A stretch of 64,000 nucleotides of DNA, from assembly GCA_944385095.1 (NCBI GenBank), contig CALWVS010000002.1, forward strand, positions 1-64,000. Reading direction: 5' to 3'. Of the stretch, positions 26,880-36,196 are shown one piece after another. The position numbers and the translations under genes were made by a program. The stretch comes from an uncultured Oscillospiraceae bacterium. GTDB taxonomy: Bacteria > Bacillota > Clostridia > Oscillospirales > Oscillospiraceae. The notes below the pieces were generated by a model. It was not told the DNA's origin and ran no database searches. It was given only the letters and a program-made list of their open reading frames with translations. Position 1 is the first letter of the stretch. Each line of letters opens with the position of its first letter.

Positions 26880-27605
26880 ATGGAGAAAGCAATCATCGGC
26901 AAAAAGATCGGCATGACCCAGATCTTCGATGAGGCTGGTCGTGTGGTTCCTGTAACCGTCATCGAGGCCGGCCCCTGCACTGTGGTGCAGAAGAAGACTG
27001 CTGAGAAGGATGGCTATGAGGCCATTCAGCTGGGTTATCAGGATGTTGCTGAGCGCAAGCTCACCAAGCCTGAGGTTGGTCACCAGAAGAAGGCTGGTCT
27101 GACTGAGTTTAAGAAGGTTCTGAAGGAGTTCGCTCTGGAGGACTGCTCCAAGTATGAAGTAGGCGACCAGCTCACTGCTGAGGTGTTCGCTGCTGGCGAC
27201 CGTGTAGATGTAACCGGTATCAGCAAAGGTCACGGCTATCAGGGCGTTATCAAGCGTCATGGCGCTTCCCGTCTGAAGGAAACCCATGGTACTGGTCCTG
27301 TTCACCGCCATGCTGGTTCTATGGGTTCCGGTACTGACCCCAGCCGTATCTTCAAGGGTAAGATTGGCGCAGGTCAGATGGGTAACGAGCAGGTTACTGT
27401 GATGAACCTGGACGTAATTAAGGTAGATACCGAGCTGGGTATCATTGCTGTGCGTGGTGCCATTCCTGGTCCTAAGGGCGGCATTGTGTATCTGCGCAAC
27501 AGCGTGAAGAAGTTCTTCGAGCCAAAGGGTGCCGCTGGCATTTCCAGCAATCCTCAGAAGGCTTCTGGACGCAATCCTCAGAAGGCTTCTGCCCGCAGCA
27601 AGTAA
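26880..27605 (+). CDS. rplC: 50S ribosomal protein L3
   Basis: L3 binds 23S rRNA early in assembly and reaches towards the peptidyl transferase centre. GKKIGMTQIFDE opens the protein and GHGYQGVIKRH near residue 115 is a core block. At 241 residues it exceeds the usual roughly 209. The extra C-terminus contains a tandem octapeptide NPQKASGR-NPQKASAR, encoded by a 24-bp repeat at 27548-27591. TAGGAGG precedes ATG. Confidence 0.98.
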   Translation: MEKAIIGKKIGMTQIFDEAGRVVPVTVIEAGPCTVVQKKTAEKDGYEAIQLGYQDVAERKLTKPEVGHQKKAGLTEFKKVLKEFALEDCSKYEVGDQLTAEVFAAGDRVDVTGISKGHGYQGVIKRHGASRLKETHGTGPVHRHAGSMGSGTDPSRIFKGKIGAGQMGNEQVTVMNLDVIKVDTELGIIAVRGAIPGPKGGIVYLRNSVKKFFEPKGAAGISSNPQKASGRNPQKASARSK

Positions 27606-27624
27606 GGAAAGGAGAGTGTAAATC

Positions 27625-28245
27625 ATGGCAAAAGCAAATGTATTTAACATGGCCGGCCAGCAGGTCGGCGAGATCGAGCTCTCCGAGGCTGTTTTCGGCA
27701 TCGAGCCCAATCAGACTGTTGTCCACGAGGTGGTCAAGAATCACCTTGCAAACTGCCGTCAGGGTACTCAGAGTGCACTGACCCGTGCAGAAGTTTCCGG
27801 CGGTGGCAAGAAGCCCTGGCGTCAGAAGGGCACTGGTCATGCCCGTCAGGGTTCCACCCGTGCTCCCCAGTGGACTCACGGTGGTATCGTGTTTGCTCCC
27901 AAGCCCCGCGACTACAGCTACACCCTCAATAAGAAGGTGAAGCGTCTGGCTCTGAAGTCTGCTCTGTCCGCAAAGGCTGCCTCTGGCGACATTGTGGTAG
28001 TAGACGGTCTGAAGCTGGATACCATTAAGACTAAGACCATGCGTGACTTCCTGACCGCTGTTGAGGCTGGCAAGTCTGTGGTTATCACCCCTGAGGTGGA
28101 CGAGGTCATTGTAAAGTCCGCCCGTAACATTCCCGGTGTTATCACCACCACCGCCAAGGTGCTGAGCGTGTATGACATTGTGAATGCAAAACGCCTGGTA
28201 GTTGACAAGGCTGCTCTGGCTATCATCGAGGAGGTGTTCGCATAA
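27625..28245 (+). CDS. rplD: 50S ribosomal protein L4
   Basis: L4 lines the nascent peptide exit tunnel, and in some bacteria it feedback-regulates the S10 operon. The 206-residue protein shows [19 protein letters not shown] (about residues 55-73), the tunnel-loop signature. Its stop overlaps the rplW start by one base (TAATG), giving translational coupling. Confidence 0.98.
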   Translation: MAKANVFNMAGQQVGEIELSEAVFGIEPNQTVVHEVVKNHLANCRQGTQSALTRAEVSGGGKKPWRQKGTGHARQGSTRAPQWTHGGIVFAPKPRDYSYTLNKKVKRLALKSALSAKAASGDIVVVDGLKLDTIKTKTMRDFLTAVEAGKSVVITPEVDEVIVKSARNIPGVITTTAKVLSVYDIVNAKRLVVDKAALAIIEEVFA

Positions 28246-28538
28246 TGACCGCTTATGATATCATTAAACGTCCTATCATCACTGAGCAGTCTATGGCTGA
28301 GACCGAGATGAAGCGTTACACCTTTGAAGTGGACAAGAACGCAAACAAGATTGAGATTGCTAAGGCAGTTGAGGAAATCTTTGGTGTAAAGGTTGCTAAG
28401 GTGAACACCCTGAATATGCAGGGCAAGATGAAGCGTATGGGTGCCCGTCCTGCTGGTCGTCGTCCCAGCTGGAAGAAGGCTATGGTTACTCTGACCGCTG
28501 ATTCCAAGACCATCGAGTTCTTCGAGGGCATGGTGTAA
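28245..28538 (+). CDS. rplW: 50S ribosomal protein L23
   Basis: L23 sits at the tunnel exit and docks trigger factor and SRP. The 97-residue sequence ([14 protein letters not shown] at the start, [16 protein letters not shown] in the middle) is typical. The start overlaps the rplD stop. Confidence 0.98.
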   Translation: MTAYDIIKRPIITEQSMAETEMKRYTFEVDKNANKIEIAKAVEEIFGVKVAKVNTLNMQGKMKRMGARPAGRRPSWKKAMVTLTADSKTIEFFEGMV

Positions 28539-28553
28539 GGAGGAGATTGAACA

Positions 28554-29387
28554 ATGGCGATTAAGACATTTAAGCCCACAACACCCTCCCGCCGTCACAT
28601 GACTGTGTCTGCCTTCGAGGGTATTGATAAGAAGGCTAAGCCTGAGCGTGCACTGACTGAAGTTCTGAAAAAGCACGCTGGTCGTAACAGCTACGGCCGC
28701 ATCACCGTTCGTCATCACGGCGGCGGCAACAAGCAGAAGTATCGTATTATCGACTTCAAGCGCAACAAGGATGGTAAGGCTACTGTCATTAACTTGCAGT
28801 ATGACCCCAACCGTTCTGCAAATATTGCTCTGATTGAGTATGAAGATGGCGAGCGTCGCTACATTCTGGCTCCTAACGGTCTGAAGGCTGGTCACATCAT
28901 CATGACTGGTGCTGACGCTGACATCCTCCCCGGCAACTGCCTGCCCATTGCTAACATTCCTGTTGGTGAAATGATTCACAACATTGAGCTGTACCCCGGT
29001 AAGGGTGCTCAGTTGGTGCGTGCTGCTGGTGTGGCTGCTCAGCTGATGGCAAAAGAGAATGGTATGGCTCAGGTTCGTCTGCCTTCTGGCGAGGTTCGCT
29101 ATATCCGTGAGAACTGCAAGGCCACCATTGGTCAGGTAGGTAACACTGATTGGGCTAACATCCAGATTGGTAAGGCTGGACGTAAGCGTCATATGGGCTG
29201 GCGTCCCACTGTTCGTGGTTCTGTTATGAACCCCTGTGACCACCCCCACGGCGGTGGTGAGGGTAAGAGCCCTGTAGGTCGTCCCGGACCTGTTACCCCC
29301 TGGGGTAAGCCTGCTCTGGGCTACAAGACCCGCAAGACCAAGAACCGCACTGACAAGTTCATTGTCAAGCGTCGTAATGCGAAGTAA
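28554..29387 (+). CDS. rplB: 50S ribosomal protein L2
   Basis: L2 bridges subunits and supports peptidyl transfer. The 277 residues include the conserved [20 protein letters not shown] near the C-terminus, containing the functionally important His, and the N-terminal [16 protein letters not shown]. Length is normal. Confidence 0.98.
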   Translation: MAIKTFKPTTPSRRHMTVSAFEGIDKKAKPERALTEVLKKHAGRNSYGRITVRHHGGGNKQKYRIIDFKRNKDGKATVINLQYDPNRSANIALIEYEDGERRYILAPNGLKAGHIIMTGADADILPGNCLPIANIPVGEMIHNIELYPGKGAQLVRAAGVAAQLMAKENGMAQVRLPSGEVRYIRENCKATIGQVGNTDWANIQIGKAGRKRHMGWRPTVRGSVMNPCDHPHGGGEGKSPVGRPGPVTPWGKPALGYKTRKTKNRTDKFIVKRRNAK

Positions 29388-29401
29388 GGAGGGAGTAAAA
29401 G

Positions 29402-29674
29402 ATGAGCAGAAGTATCAAGAAAGGCCCCTTTTGCGCCCCCGAGCTGCTGAAGCGGGTAGACGAGATGAATCAGACTGGCGAGAAGAAGGTGCTCAAGACC
29501 TGGAGCCGTGCCTCCACCATCTTCCCCTCCTTCGTTGGTCATACCTTTGCTGTGCATGATGGCCGCAAGCATGTTCCTGTCTATGTGACTGAGGATATGG
29601 TTGGTCACAAGCTGGGCGAATTTGTTCCCACCCGTACCTTTAAGGGTCATGCGGGTTCCAAGACTGGTAAGTAA
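29402..29674 (+). CDS. rpsS: 30S ribosomal protein S19
   Basis: S19 is in the 30S head and contacts S13 and the A-site tRNA region. The 90-residue sequence begins [11 protein letters not shown] and has [18 protein letters not shown] and [16 protein letters not shown], all canonical. It lies 14 bp after rplB. Confidence 0.98.
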   Translation: MSRSIKKGPFCAPELLKRVDEMNQTGEKKVLKTWSRASTIFPSFVGHTFAVHDGRKHVPVYVTEDMVGHKLGEFVPTRTFKGHAGSKTGK

Positions 29675-29688
29675 GGAGGAGAGAGACG

Positions 29689-30021
29689 ATGGAAGCTGTT
29701 GCAAACCTGAGATATCTGCGTATCTCTCCCCGTAAGGTGAAGATTGTCCTTGACCTGATTCGTGGCAAGGATGTGGCAACTGCCACCGCAATTTTGATGC
29801 AGACTCCTAAGGCTGCTTCTGAGCCTGTTCTGAAGCTGCTGAAAAGTGCTGCTGCAAACGCTGAGAACAACCATCAGATGGACCCTGAGAAGTTGTATGT
29901 CAGCACCTGCTATGCCAACCCTGGTCCTATCATTAAGCGCATTATGCCTCGCGCTCAGGGTCGTGCGTATCGTATCAACAAGCGTACCTCTCACATCACC
30001 ATTGCTGTGAGCGAGCGCTAA
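29689..30021 (+). CDS. rplV: 50S ribosomal protein L22
   Basis: L22 lines the exit tunnel with a long beta-hairpin (here [19 protein letters not shown] near residues 84-102), the site of macrolide-resistance changes in other species. The 110-residue length is normal. Confidence 0.98.
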   Translation: MEAVANLRYLRISPRKVKIVLDLIRGKDVATATAILMQTPKAASEPVLKLLKSAAANAENNHQMDPEKLYVSTCYANPGPIIKRIMPRAQGRAYRINKRTSHITIAVSER

Positions 30022-30038
30022 GGGAGGAGGAACAATAA

Positions 30039-30872
30039 ATGGGACAGAAAGTTAATCCCCACGGACTGCGTGTGGGTGTCATCAAGGATTGGGACTCCCG
30101 TTGGTACGCTAAGAATGAACTGGTAGGCGACCTGCTGGTCGAGGACAAGAAGATCCGTGACTACCTGAAGAAGACCCTCTATGGTGCTGGTATTCCCAAG
30201 ATCGAGATTGAGCGTGACAACGCCAAGGTTCGCATCTACCTGCACTGCGCCCGTCCTGGTGTTGTCATCGGTAAGGGTGGCGAGGAGATCAAGAAGATTG
30301 AGGCTCAGCTGGTCAAGATGATCAAGAAGCCTGTTGATCTGAAGATTGTTGAAGTAAAGAATGCTGACATGGACGCTCAGCTGGTTGCTGAGAGCATTGC
30401 TCAGCAGCTGGAGAAGCGTATCGGCTTCCGCCGCGCTATGAAGAACGCCATGGGTCGCGCTATGCGCGCTGGTGCTCGCGGCATCAAGACTTCCTGTGCA
30501 GGTCGTCTGGGTGGTGCTGAAATTGCTCGTACTGAGCACTATCATGATGGTACCATTCCTCTGCAGACTCTGCGTGCTGACATTGACTATGGCTTTGCTG
30601 AGGCTGCTACCACTTATGGTCGTATTGGTGTTAAGGTGTGGATTTACAAGGGCGAAGTGCTGACTCAGGCTCTGCGCACCACTCCCCGCACTCTGGACAC
30701 CAGCAAGCCCTATCAGGAGCGTCGTGACCGTCCCCGTCGTGACCGCCGTGAGGGTGGCGAGCGTCGTCAGAACAACTTTAACCGTGACCGTCGTCAGGGT
30801 AATTTCAATAACAATCGTGGCCCCCGTCCCGCCGGTCAGGCCAATGCTCCTAAGGAAGGAGGCGCTCAGTAA
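30039..30872 (+). CDS. rpsC: 30S ribosomal protein S3 with long basic C-terminal tail
   Basis: S3 forms part of the mRNA entry channel. The KH domain has [17 protein letters not shown] near residues 75-91 with the GxxG loop. At 277 residues it is about 55 longer than the usual 215-220. The extra tail is rich in Arg, Asn, Gly and Gln ([27 protein letters not shown]), disordered and probably RNA-binding. The stop overlaps rplP by one base. Confidence 0.98.
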   Translation: MGQKVNPHGLRVGVIKDWDSRWYAKNELVGDLLVEDKKIRDYLKKTLYGAGIPKIEIERDNAKVRIYLHCARPGVVIGKGGEEIKKIEAQLVKMIKKPVDLKIVEVKNADMDAQLVAESIAQQLEKRIGFRRAMKNAMGRAMRAGARGIKTSCAGRLGGAEIARTEHYHDGTIPLQTLRADIDYGFAEAATTYGRIGVKVWIYKGEVLTQALRTTPRTLDTSKPYQERRDRPRRDRREGGERRQNNFNRDRRQGNFNNNRGPRPAGQANAPKEGGAQ

Positions 30873-31303
30873 TGCTGCTGCCTAAGCGCGTAAAATATCG
30901 CCGCGTTCACCGCGGTCGCATGAAGGGCAAGGCCACCCGTGGCAACACTGTCACTTACGGTGAGTTTGGCCTGGTAGCCACCGAGCCCAGCTGGATTACC
31001 AGCAATCAGATCGAGGCTGCCCGTATCGCTATGACCCGTCACACCAAGCGTGGCGGTAAGGTCTGGATTAAGATTTTCCCCGACAAGCCCATCACTGAGA
31101 AGCCCGCTGAGACCCGCATGGGTTCCGGTAAGGGTTCCCCTGAGTACTGGGTGGCCGTGGTAAAGCCCGGTCGTGTTATGTTTGAGATTGCAGGCGTTGC
31201 TGAGGAAGTTGCTCGCGAGGCTCTGCGTCTTGCCAGCCACAAGCTGCCTGTGAAGTGCAAGATTGTGAAGCGTGAGGAGACCGAGAAGGGTGGTGAAGTG
31301 TAA
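30872..31303 (+). CDS. rplP: 50S ribosomal protein L16
   Basis: L16 is near the A-site and peptidyl transferase centre. The 143-residue sequence shows [18 protein letters not shown] and [18 protein letters not shown], the latter containing the Arg-rich family loop. The start overlaps rpsC and the stop overlaps rpmC, each by one base (TAATG). Confidence 0.98.
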   Translation: MLLPKRVKYRRVHRGRMKGKATRGNTVTYGEFGLVATEPSWITSNQIEAARIAMTRHTKRGGKVWIKIFPDKPITEKPAETRMGSGKGSPEYWVAVVKPGRVMFEIAGVAEEVAREALRLASHKLPVKCKIVKREETEKGGEV

Positions 31304-31500
31304 TGAAGGCAAATGAAGTTCGCAAGATGTCCAGCGCTGAGCTGGAGACCAAGCTGATGGATCTGAAGAAGGACCTCTTTAACCTGCGCCTTCAGCACGC
31401 CACCAATCAGCTGGAAAACCCCGTGCGTATTGCCGAGGTTAAGAAGGATATCGCCCGGGTCAAGACCATCATCCGCGAGCAGCAGCTCGCAGGCCGCTAA
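31303..31500 (+). CDS. rpmC: 50S ribosomal protein L29
   Basis: This small two-helix protein lies at the tunnel exit. The 65 residues include [19 protein letters not shown], the L29 signature. The start overlaps the rplP stop. Confidence 0.97.
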   Translation: MKANEVRKMSSAELETKLMDLKKDLFNLRLQHATNQLENPVRIAEVKKDIARVKTIIREQQLAGR

Positions 31501-31515
31501 GAGGAGGAATAGACA

Positions 31516-31776
31516 ATGGAAAACAGAACTTCTTCCCGTAAGACCAGAGTCGGCCTGGTGGTTTCGGACAAGATGGATAAGACCGTTGTGGTCGCCATCG
31601 CCGACCGCGTGGCCCATCCTCTGTATAAGAAGATTGTAAAGAGAACCTATAAGCTGAAGGCTCACGATGAGCTCAACCAGTGTGGCATTGGCGACCGTGT
31701 CCGTGTCATGGAGACCCGCCCCCTGTCCAAAGACAAGCGTTGGCGTGTGGTTGAGATTATTGAGAAGGCGAAATAA
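31516..31776 (+). CDS. rpsQ: 30S ribosomal protein S17
   Basis: S17 is an OB-fold protein and an early binder of 16S rRNA. The 86 residues contain [16 protein letters not shown] and the signature [20 protein letters not shown]. It has a GAGGAGG site. Confidence 0.98.
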   Translation: MENRTSSRKTRVGLVVSDKMDKTVVVAIADRVAHPLYKKIVKRTYKLKAHDELNQCGIGDRVRVMETRPLSKDKRWRVVEIIEKAK

Positions 31777-31788
31777 GGAGGTGCCGGC

Positions 31789-32157
31789 ATGATTCAGGAA
31801 GAAAGCTATCTGAAAGTCGCCGATAACACCGGCGCCAAGGAAATCAAGACCATCCGTGTGCTGGGCGGTTCCAAGCGTAAGTTCGGCAACATTGGTGATG
31901 TGATCGTGGCTTCCGTCCGCAAGGCTCAGCCTGGCGGAACTGTGAAGAAGGGCGAAGTGGTGAAGGCTGTCATCGTCCGTACTTCCCGTGGTGTTCGCCG
32001 TCCCGACGGATCTTATGTCCGCTTTGACGACAACGCTGCTGTCCTCATCAAGGAGGACAAGAACCCCCGCGGCACCCGTATCTTTGGCCCAGTGGCCCGT
32101 GAGCTGCGTGACAAGGATTATATGAAGATCCTGTCCCTGGCTCCCGAAGTGCTGTAA
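31789..32157 (+). CDS. rplN: 50S ribosomal protein L14
   Basis: L14 sits at the subunit interface and forms the binding site of the RsfS silencing factor. The 122 residues start [19 protein letters not shown] and include [19 protein letters not shown], both canonical. Confidence 0.98.
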   Translation: MIQEESYLKVADNTGAKEIKTIRVLGGSKRKFGNIGDVIVASVRKAQPGGTVKKGEVVKAVIVRTSRGVRRPDGSYVRFDDNAAVLIKEDKNPRGTRIFGPVARELRDKDYMKILSLAPEVL

Positions 32158-32172
32158 GGGAGGGTAACGAGC

Positions 32173-32487
32173 ATGAATAAAATGAGCATTAAGAAGGACG
32201 ACCAGGTCGTCGTTCTGTCCGGTAAGGACAAGGGCAAGCAGGGCAAGATCCTTGAGGTCATGCCCAAGAGCAGCAAGGTTATTGTAGAGGGTGTGAATGT
32301 GGTTTCCCGTCACACCAAGCCTCGCCGTCAGGGCGAGGAGGGTGGTATCCTGAAGAAGGAAGCTCCCGTCTATGCTTGCAAGGTGCAGAAGGTCTGCCCT
32401 CACTGCAATAAGGCAACCCGTATCGGCCACAAGGTCGAGGGTGATAAGAAGGTCCGCATCTGTAAGAAGTGCGGAGCCGAGATCTAA
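32173..32487 (+). CDS. rplX: 50S ribosomal protein L24
   Basis: L24 is an assembly initiator at the tunnel exit. The KOW motif lies in [18 protein letters not shown] (about residues 8-25). Two C-terminal CxxC pairs (CPHC near 75 and CKKC near 98) could form a zinc knuckle, as in many Firmicutes L24 proteins. ATG 32173 has GGGAGGG eight bases upstream. Confidence 0.97.
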   Translation: MNKMSIKKDDQVVVLSGKDKGKQGKILEVMPKSSKVIVEGVNVVSRHTKPRRQGEEGGILKKEAPVYACKVQKVCPHCNKATRIGHKVEGDKKVRICKKCGAEI

Positions 32488-32506
32488 GAGAGGAGGAGTG
32501 AATCCA

Positions 32507-33058
32507 ATGGCTAATACGCCCAACCTGAAGAAACTGTATCAGGACGAGGTCGCTCCTGCTCTGATGCAGAAGTTCGGCTACAAGTCCACCATGCAGATTC
32601 CACGTCTGGACAAGATCGTTGTCAATGTGGGCTGCAGCGAGGCCCGTGATAATGCAAAGGTGCTGGATGCAGTGGTATCCGACCTGACCACCATCACCGG
32701 TCAAAAGGCCATCGTGACCAAGGCTAAGAAGTCCGTGGCTAACTTTAAGCTCCGTGAGGGTATGCCCATCGGTGCAAAGGTTACCCTGCGTGGTAACAAG
32801 ATGTGGGAGTTCCTGGATCGTCTCTTTAACGTGGCTCTGCCCCGTGTGCGTGACTTCCGTGGTATTTCTGCTGATGCCTTTGATGGTCGTGGCAACTATG
32901 CTCTGGGTATCAAAGAGCAGCTCATCTTCCCCGAGATCGAGTACGATAAAATCGACAAGATCCGTGGTATGGACATTGTAATGTGCACCACCGCTCAGAC
33001 TGACGAAGAGGCCCGTGAGCTGCTCAAGCTCATCGGTGCTCCATTCGCAGGTCGCTAA
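32507..33058 (+). CDS. rplE: 50S ribosomal protein L5
   Basis: L5 binds 5S rRNA in the central protuberance. The 183-residue sequence has [16 protein letters not shown], the N-terminal family block, and [19 protein letters not shown] near the end. ATG 32507 is chosen from AGGAGG upstream and the [11 protein letters not shown] start; the longer open frame overlaps rplX. Confidence 0.97.
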   Translation: MANTPNLKKLYQDEVAPALMQKFGYKSTMQIPRLDKIVVNVGCSEARDNAKVLDAVVSDLTTITGQKAIVTKAKKSVANFKLREGMPIGAKVTLRGNKMWEFLDRLFNVALPRVRDFRGISADAFDGRGNYALGIKEQLIFPEIEYDKIDKIRGMDIVMCTTAQTDEEARELLKLIGAPFAGR

Positions 33059-33071
33059 GGAGGAGAAGAAC

Positions 33072-33257
33072 ATGGCTAAGAAATCTATGATCCTGAAGCA
33101 GCAGCGTGAGCCCAAGTTCTCCAGCCGCCGCTACAACCGCTGTAAGCTGTGTGGTCGTCCCCACGCCTACCTGCGTGACTACGGCATTTGCCGTATCTGC
33201 TTCCGTGAGCTGGCCTATAAGGGTCAGATTCCCGGTGTAAAGAAGGCTTCTTGGTAA
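33072..33257 (+). CDS. rpsN: 30S ribosomal protein S14, zinc-binding type Z
   Basis: This is the short 61-residue S14 with two CxxC pairs (CKLC near residue 24 and CRIC near 40) that bind zinc, unlike the roughly 90-residue zinc-free form. AAGGAGG lies just upstream. The gene ends a transcript segment: a strong hairpin follows at 33335 before rpsH. Confidence 0.97.
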   Translation: MAKKSMILKQQREPKFSSRRYNRCKLCGRPHAYLRDYGICRICFRELAYKGQIPGVKKASW

Positions 33258-33334
33258 TTCACCCAATCAGATTCTGGTCCGGAAAACGGAATCTGTGCGA
33301 GTTAAACAAGAGAAAAGCCCCAAATAGTTGTGTC

Positions 33335-33366
33335 AGAACCGGCTGTTTCACACAGCCGGTTCTTTG
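33335..33366 (+). terminator. Hairpin terminator after rpsN
   Basis: Perfect 12-bp stem AGAACCGGCTGT/ACAGCCGGTTCT with a 5-nt loop, followed by only TTG. The weak U-tract suggests partial termination or processing. Confidence 0.55.
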
Positions 33367-33412
33367 AACAAAAACTCAACCACGCTGTCGTGTGTGCGTA
33401 ATAAAAAACCAC

Positions 33413-33441
33413 TTGCTTTTTTTGAAAAAATAGGGTAGAAT
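33413..33441 (+). promoter_or_regulatory. Candidate internal promoter before rpsH
   Basis: TTGCTT (33413-33418), 17-bp spacer, TAGAAT (33436-33441). The -10 is good and the -35 weak. A 240-nt leader with hairpin TTGTGTC/GACACAA near 33573-33592 follows before rpsH. The whole 427-bp gap (33258-33684) shows no credible gene. Confidence 0.5.
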
Positions 33442-33684
33442 AAATTGCTTTTGCGTATCAGGGTGTTTTTCGTGAAAGAGAAATTATGATACACCAGACA
33501 CCGTGGTGAACACAAAAGCCGAAACATCCACATCTGTGGTCAATCCTGCCTGATCCGGCAGTTTTGATATTGTTGTGTCCAATGAGACACAAGGCGGTCA
33601 ACAGGTCGCAGTCGCTACCTAGACTTCGATACCTTACCGTCTGTACCGATGAAAGTCGGTAATCTAAATAGGAGGTATACACTC

Positions 33685-34083
33685 ATGCATATCACGGATC
33701 CCATTGCGGATATGCTCACTCGCATCCGCAACGCGAACAACGCCAAGCATGACACCGTGGACGTGCCTGCGTCCAACATGAAGAAGGCCATTGCTCAGAT
33801 CCTGCTGGACGAAGGATTCATCAAGAATTTCCAGCTCATCGACGATGGTACTCAGGGCGTCATTCGCATTACTCTGAAGTACGGTGCTGGCAAGGAGAAG
33901 GTCATCTCCGGTCTGCGTCGTGTATCTAAGCCCGGTCTGCGTGTCTACGCCGGTGCTGACGAGCTGCCCAAGGTTCTGCGCGGCCTGGGTATTGCAATTG
34001 TATCCACTTCTAAGGGCATCATGACTGACAAGAAGGCTCGTGCAGCTCATGTCGGTGGCGAAGTCCTGGCATTTGTCTGGTAA
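33685..34083 (+). CDS. rpsH: 30S ribosomal protein S8
   Basis: S8 organises the central domain of 16S rRNA and in E. coli represses the spc operon by binding its mRNA. The 132 residues begin [18 protein letters not shown] and contain the C-terminal [20 protein letters not shown] fixes ATG 33685. The long leader upstream makes an S8-type feedback site there conceivable. Confidence 0.98.
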   Translation: MHITDPIADMLTRIRNANNAKHDTVDVPASNMKKAIAQILLDEGFIKNFQLIDDGTQGVIRITLKYGAGKEKVISGLRRVSKPGLRVYAGADELPKVLRGLGIAIVSTSKGIMTDKKARAAHVGGEVLAFVW

Positions 34084-34097
34084 GGAGGGTTATAGGA

Positions 34098-34643
34098 ATG
34101 TCCAGAATTGGTAGAGCTCCTATCGCCGTTCCTGCTGGCGTGGAGATTAAGATTGAGGCAGACAACACTGTCACTGTAAAGGGTGCAAAGGGCACTCTGA
34201 CTCAGCAGTTCCATCCCAACATGCAGATTGCACAGGAGGGCAATGTCATCACTGTTTCCCGTCCTAACGATGCAAAAGAGAACCGTTCTCTGCATGGTCT
34301 GACTCGCACCCTGATTCACAACATGATTGTGGGTGTCACCGAGGGTTACAAGAAAGAGCTGGACGTCAATGGCGTTGGCTATCGTGTGGCAAAAGAGGGC
34401 AATAAGCTGGTGATGAACCTTGGCTTCTCCCATCAGGTTACTATGGAGGAGGTTCCCGGCATCAGCATTGAGGTTCCCAACCCCAACAAGATTGTGATTG
34501 CCGGTTGCGATAAGCAGCAGGTGGGTCAGTTTGCTGCTGAAGTACGCGAGAAACGTCCCCCCGAACCCTACAAGGGCAAGGGCATTAAGTATAGCGATGA
34601 GGTCATCCGCCGTAAGGCTGGTAAGACCGGTGCTAAGAAGTAA
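34098..34643 (+). CDS. rplF: 50S ribosomal protein L6
   Basis: L6 has two homologous domains near the factor-binding stalk base. The 181-residue sequence begins [17 protein letters not shown] and ends with the signature [14 protein letters not shown] near residue 150. Confidence 0.98.
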   Translation: MSRIGRAPIAVPAGVEIKIEADNTVTVKGAKGTLTQQFHPNMQIAQEGNVITVSRPNDAKENRSLHGLTRTLIHNMIVGVTEGYKKELDVNGVGYRVAKEGNKLVMNLGFSHQVTMEEVPGISIEVPNPNKIVIAGCDKQQVGQFAAEVREKRPPEPYKGKGIKYSDEVIRRKAGKTGAKK

Positions 34644-34660
34644 TAAGGAGGTGTGCCACT

Positions 34661-35020
34661 ATGATCAACAGACCCGATACTCGTTCTCAGCGTTTAAAGC
34701 GTCATAAGCGTGTTCGTGCAAAGGTTTCCGGCACGCCCGAGCGTCCCCGTCTTAACGTATTCCGTAGTGCAACCAACATCTATGCTCAGATCATCGACGA
34801 TGTGACTGGTAAGACTCTGGTTGCTGCTTCTTCCTTGGAGAAGGATTTCTCCTGCGAGGGCACCAAGACTGATGCTGCCAAGCAGGTTGGCATCAATGTT
34901 GCTGAGCGTGCCAAGGCTAAGGGCATTGATACCGTGGTATTTGACCGCGGCGGCTATGTGTATCACGGACGTGTAAAGGCTTTGGCCGAGGGCGCTCGTG
35001 AGGGCGGCCTGCAGTTCTAA
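34661..35020 (+). CDS. rplR: 50S ribosomal protein L18
   Basis: L18 binds 5S rRNA together with L5. The 119 residues show [20 protein letters not shown] and end with the conserved [20 protein letters not shown]. Confidence 0.98.
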   Translation: MINRPDTRSQRLKRHKRVRAKVSGTPERPRLNVFRSATNIYAQIIDDVTGKTLVAASSLEKDFSCEGTKTDAAKQVGINVAERAKAKGIDTVVFDRGGYVYHGRVKALAEGAREGGLQF

Positions 35021-35037
35021 GGGAGGAGGAAACGACA

Positions 35038-35538
35038 ATGGCTAGATTTGAAAAAGAACCCAGCGAGTTCGTGGAGAAGCTCGTTTCCCTGAACCGCGTT
35101 TCTAAGACCGTAAAGGGTGGTCGTATCTTCAAGTTTGCAGCTCTGATGGTTGTGGGCGACGAGAAGGGCCGTGTAGGTTTCGGTCTGGGTAAGGCAGCCG
35201 AAGTACCCGAGGCAATTCGCAAGGGTATTGAGGATGCAAAGAAGAATATGATTACTGTGTCCCTGTCCGGTACCACCATTCCTCATGAAGTGATTGGTGA
35301 GTTTGGTGCTGGTCGTGTGCTGATGAAGCCCGCTGCTCCTGGTACTGGCGTTATTGCCGGTGGTGCTGTACGTTCCGTTCTGGAAGCTGTCGGCATTAAG
35401 GACATCTACACCAAGTGCCTGCGTTCTAACAATCCTCAGAATGTGGTTTCCGCTGCTTTTGAGGGCCTGAAGGCTCTGAAAAGCCCAGAGGAAGTTGCCC
35501 GCATCCGTGGTAAGAGCGTAGAAGAGATCTTGGGTTAA
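35038..35538 (+). CDS. rpsE: 30S ribosomal protein S5
   Basis: S5 supports decoding accuracy and lies near the mRNA entry. The 166 residues carry the double-stranded RNA-binding type block [20 protein letters not shown] and the loop [18 protein letters not shown]. Confidence 0.98.
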   Translation: MARFEKEPSEFVEKLVSLNRVSKTVKGGRIFKFAALMVVGDEKGRVGFGLGKAAEVPEAIRKGIEDAKKNMITVSLSGTTIPHEVIGEFGAGRVLMKPAAPGTGVIAGGAVRSVLEAVGIKDIYTKCLRSNNPQNVVSAAFEGLKALKSPEEVARIRGKSVEEILG

Positions 35539-35552
35539 GGAGGACGTTCACC

Positions 35553-35735
35553 ATGGCTAATTTGAACATTAAGCTGGTCAAGAGCCTGAACGGTCGTATT
35601 GCCAAGCATAAGGCTACTGCCGAGGCTCTGGGCCTTCATAAGATTGGCGACACCACTGTACAGCCTGACAACGCTGCTACCCGTGGCAAGATTGCCCACA
35701 TCAGCTACCTGCTCCAGGTAACTGAGGAAAACTAA
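35553..35735 (+). CDS. rpmD: 50S ribosomal protein L30
   Basis: A small 60-residue large-subunit protein. INIKLVKS-like start [13 protein letters not shown] and [15 protein letters not shown] are the family blocks. AAGGAGG precedes it. Confidence 0.97.
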   Translation: MANLNIKLVKSLNGRIAKHKATAEALGLHKIGDTTVQPDNAATRGKIAHISYLLQVTEEN

Positions 35736-35751
35736 GAGGAGGCACGAGACA

Positions 35752-36195
35752 ATGAATCTGCATGAACTCTCTCCCGCTGCTGGCTCCAATACCAAGGCAT
35801 ACCGCAAGGGTCGTGGTGCTGGTTCCGGTAACGGCAAGACTGCTGGTCGTGGTCAGAAGGGTCAGTGGGCCCGCTCTGGCGGCGGTGTCCGCGTGGGCTT
35901 CGAGGGTGGCCAGATGCCTCTGGTTCGCCGTCTGCCCAAGCGTGGTTTCAATAATATTTTTGCAAAGCCCCTGGAGTCTGTGAACGTTTCCGTTCTGGAA
36001 GCAAAGTTCGAGGATGGGGCTGTTGTAAACGCCCAGGCTCTGCTGGAGAAGGGCATCCTCTCCAAGTGTGAGTACGGCGTTAAGATTCTGGGTGATGGCA
36101 GCATTTCTAAGAAGCTGACTGTCCAGGCTTCCGCCTTCTCCGCCTCTGCAAAGGAAAAAATCGAAGCTGCAGGTGGTAAGGTGGAGGTGGTCTGA
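35752..36195 (+). CDS. rplO: 50S ribosomal protein L15
   Basis: L15 binds 23S rRNA late in assembly. The 147 residues contain the glycine- and arginine-rich N-terminus [20 protein letters not shown] and the signature near [17 protein letters not shown]. It immediately precedes secY (1-bp gap). Confidence 0.98.
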   Translation: MNLHELSPAAGSNTKAYRKGRGAGSGNGKTAGRGQKGQWARSGGGVRVGFEGGQMPLVRRLPKRGFNNIFAKPLESVNVSVLEAKFEDGAVVNAQALLEKGILSKCEYGVKILGDGSISKKLTVQASAFSASAKEKIEAAGGKVEVV

Positions 36196-36196
36196 T

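Noticed and set aside
31039-32523. Long minus-strand open frame across rplP to rplX
   Set aside because: It is an antisense shadow caused by the strong codon bias of ribosomal protein genes; it spans several gene boundaries. The same applies to the minus-strand frame at 27918-29249.
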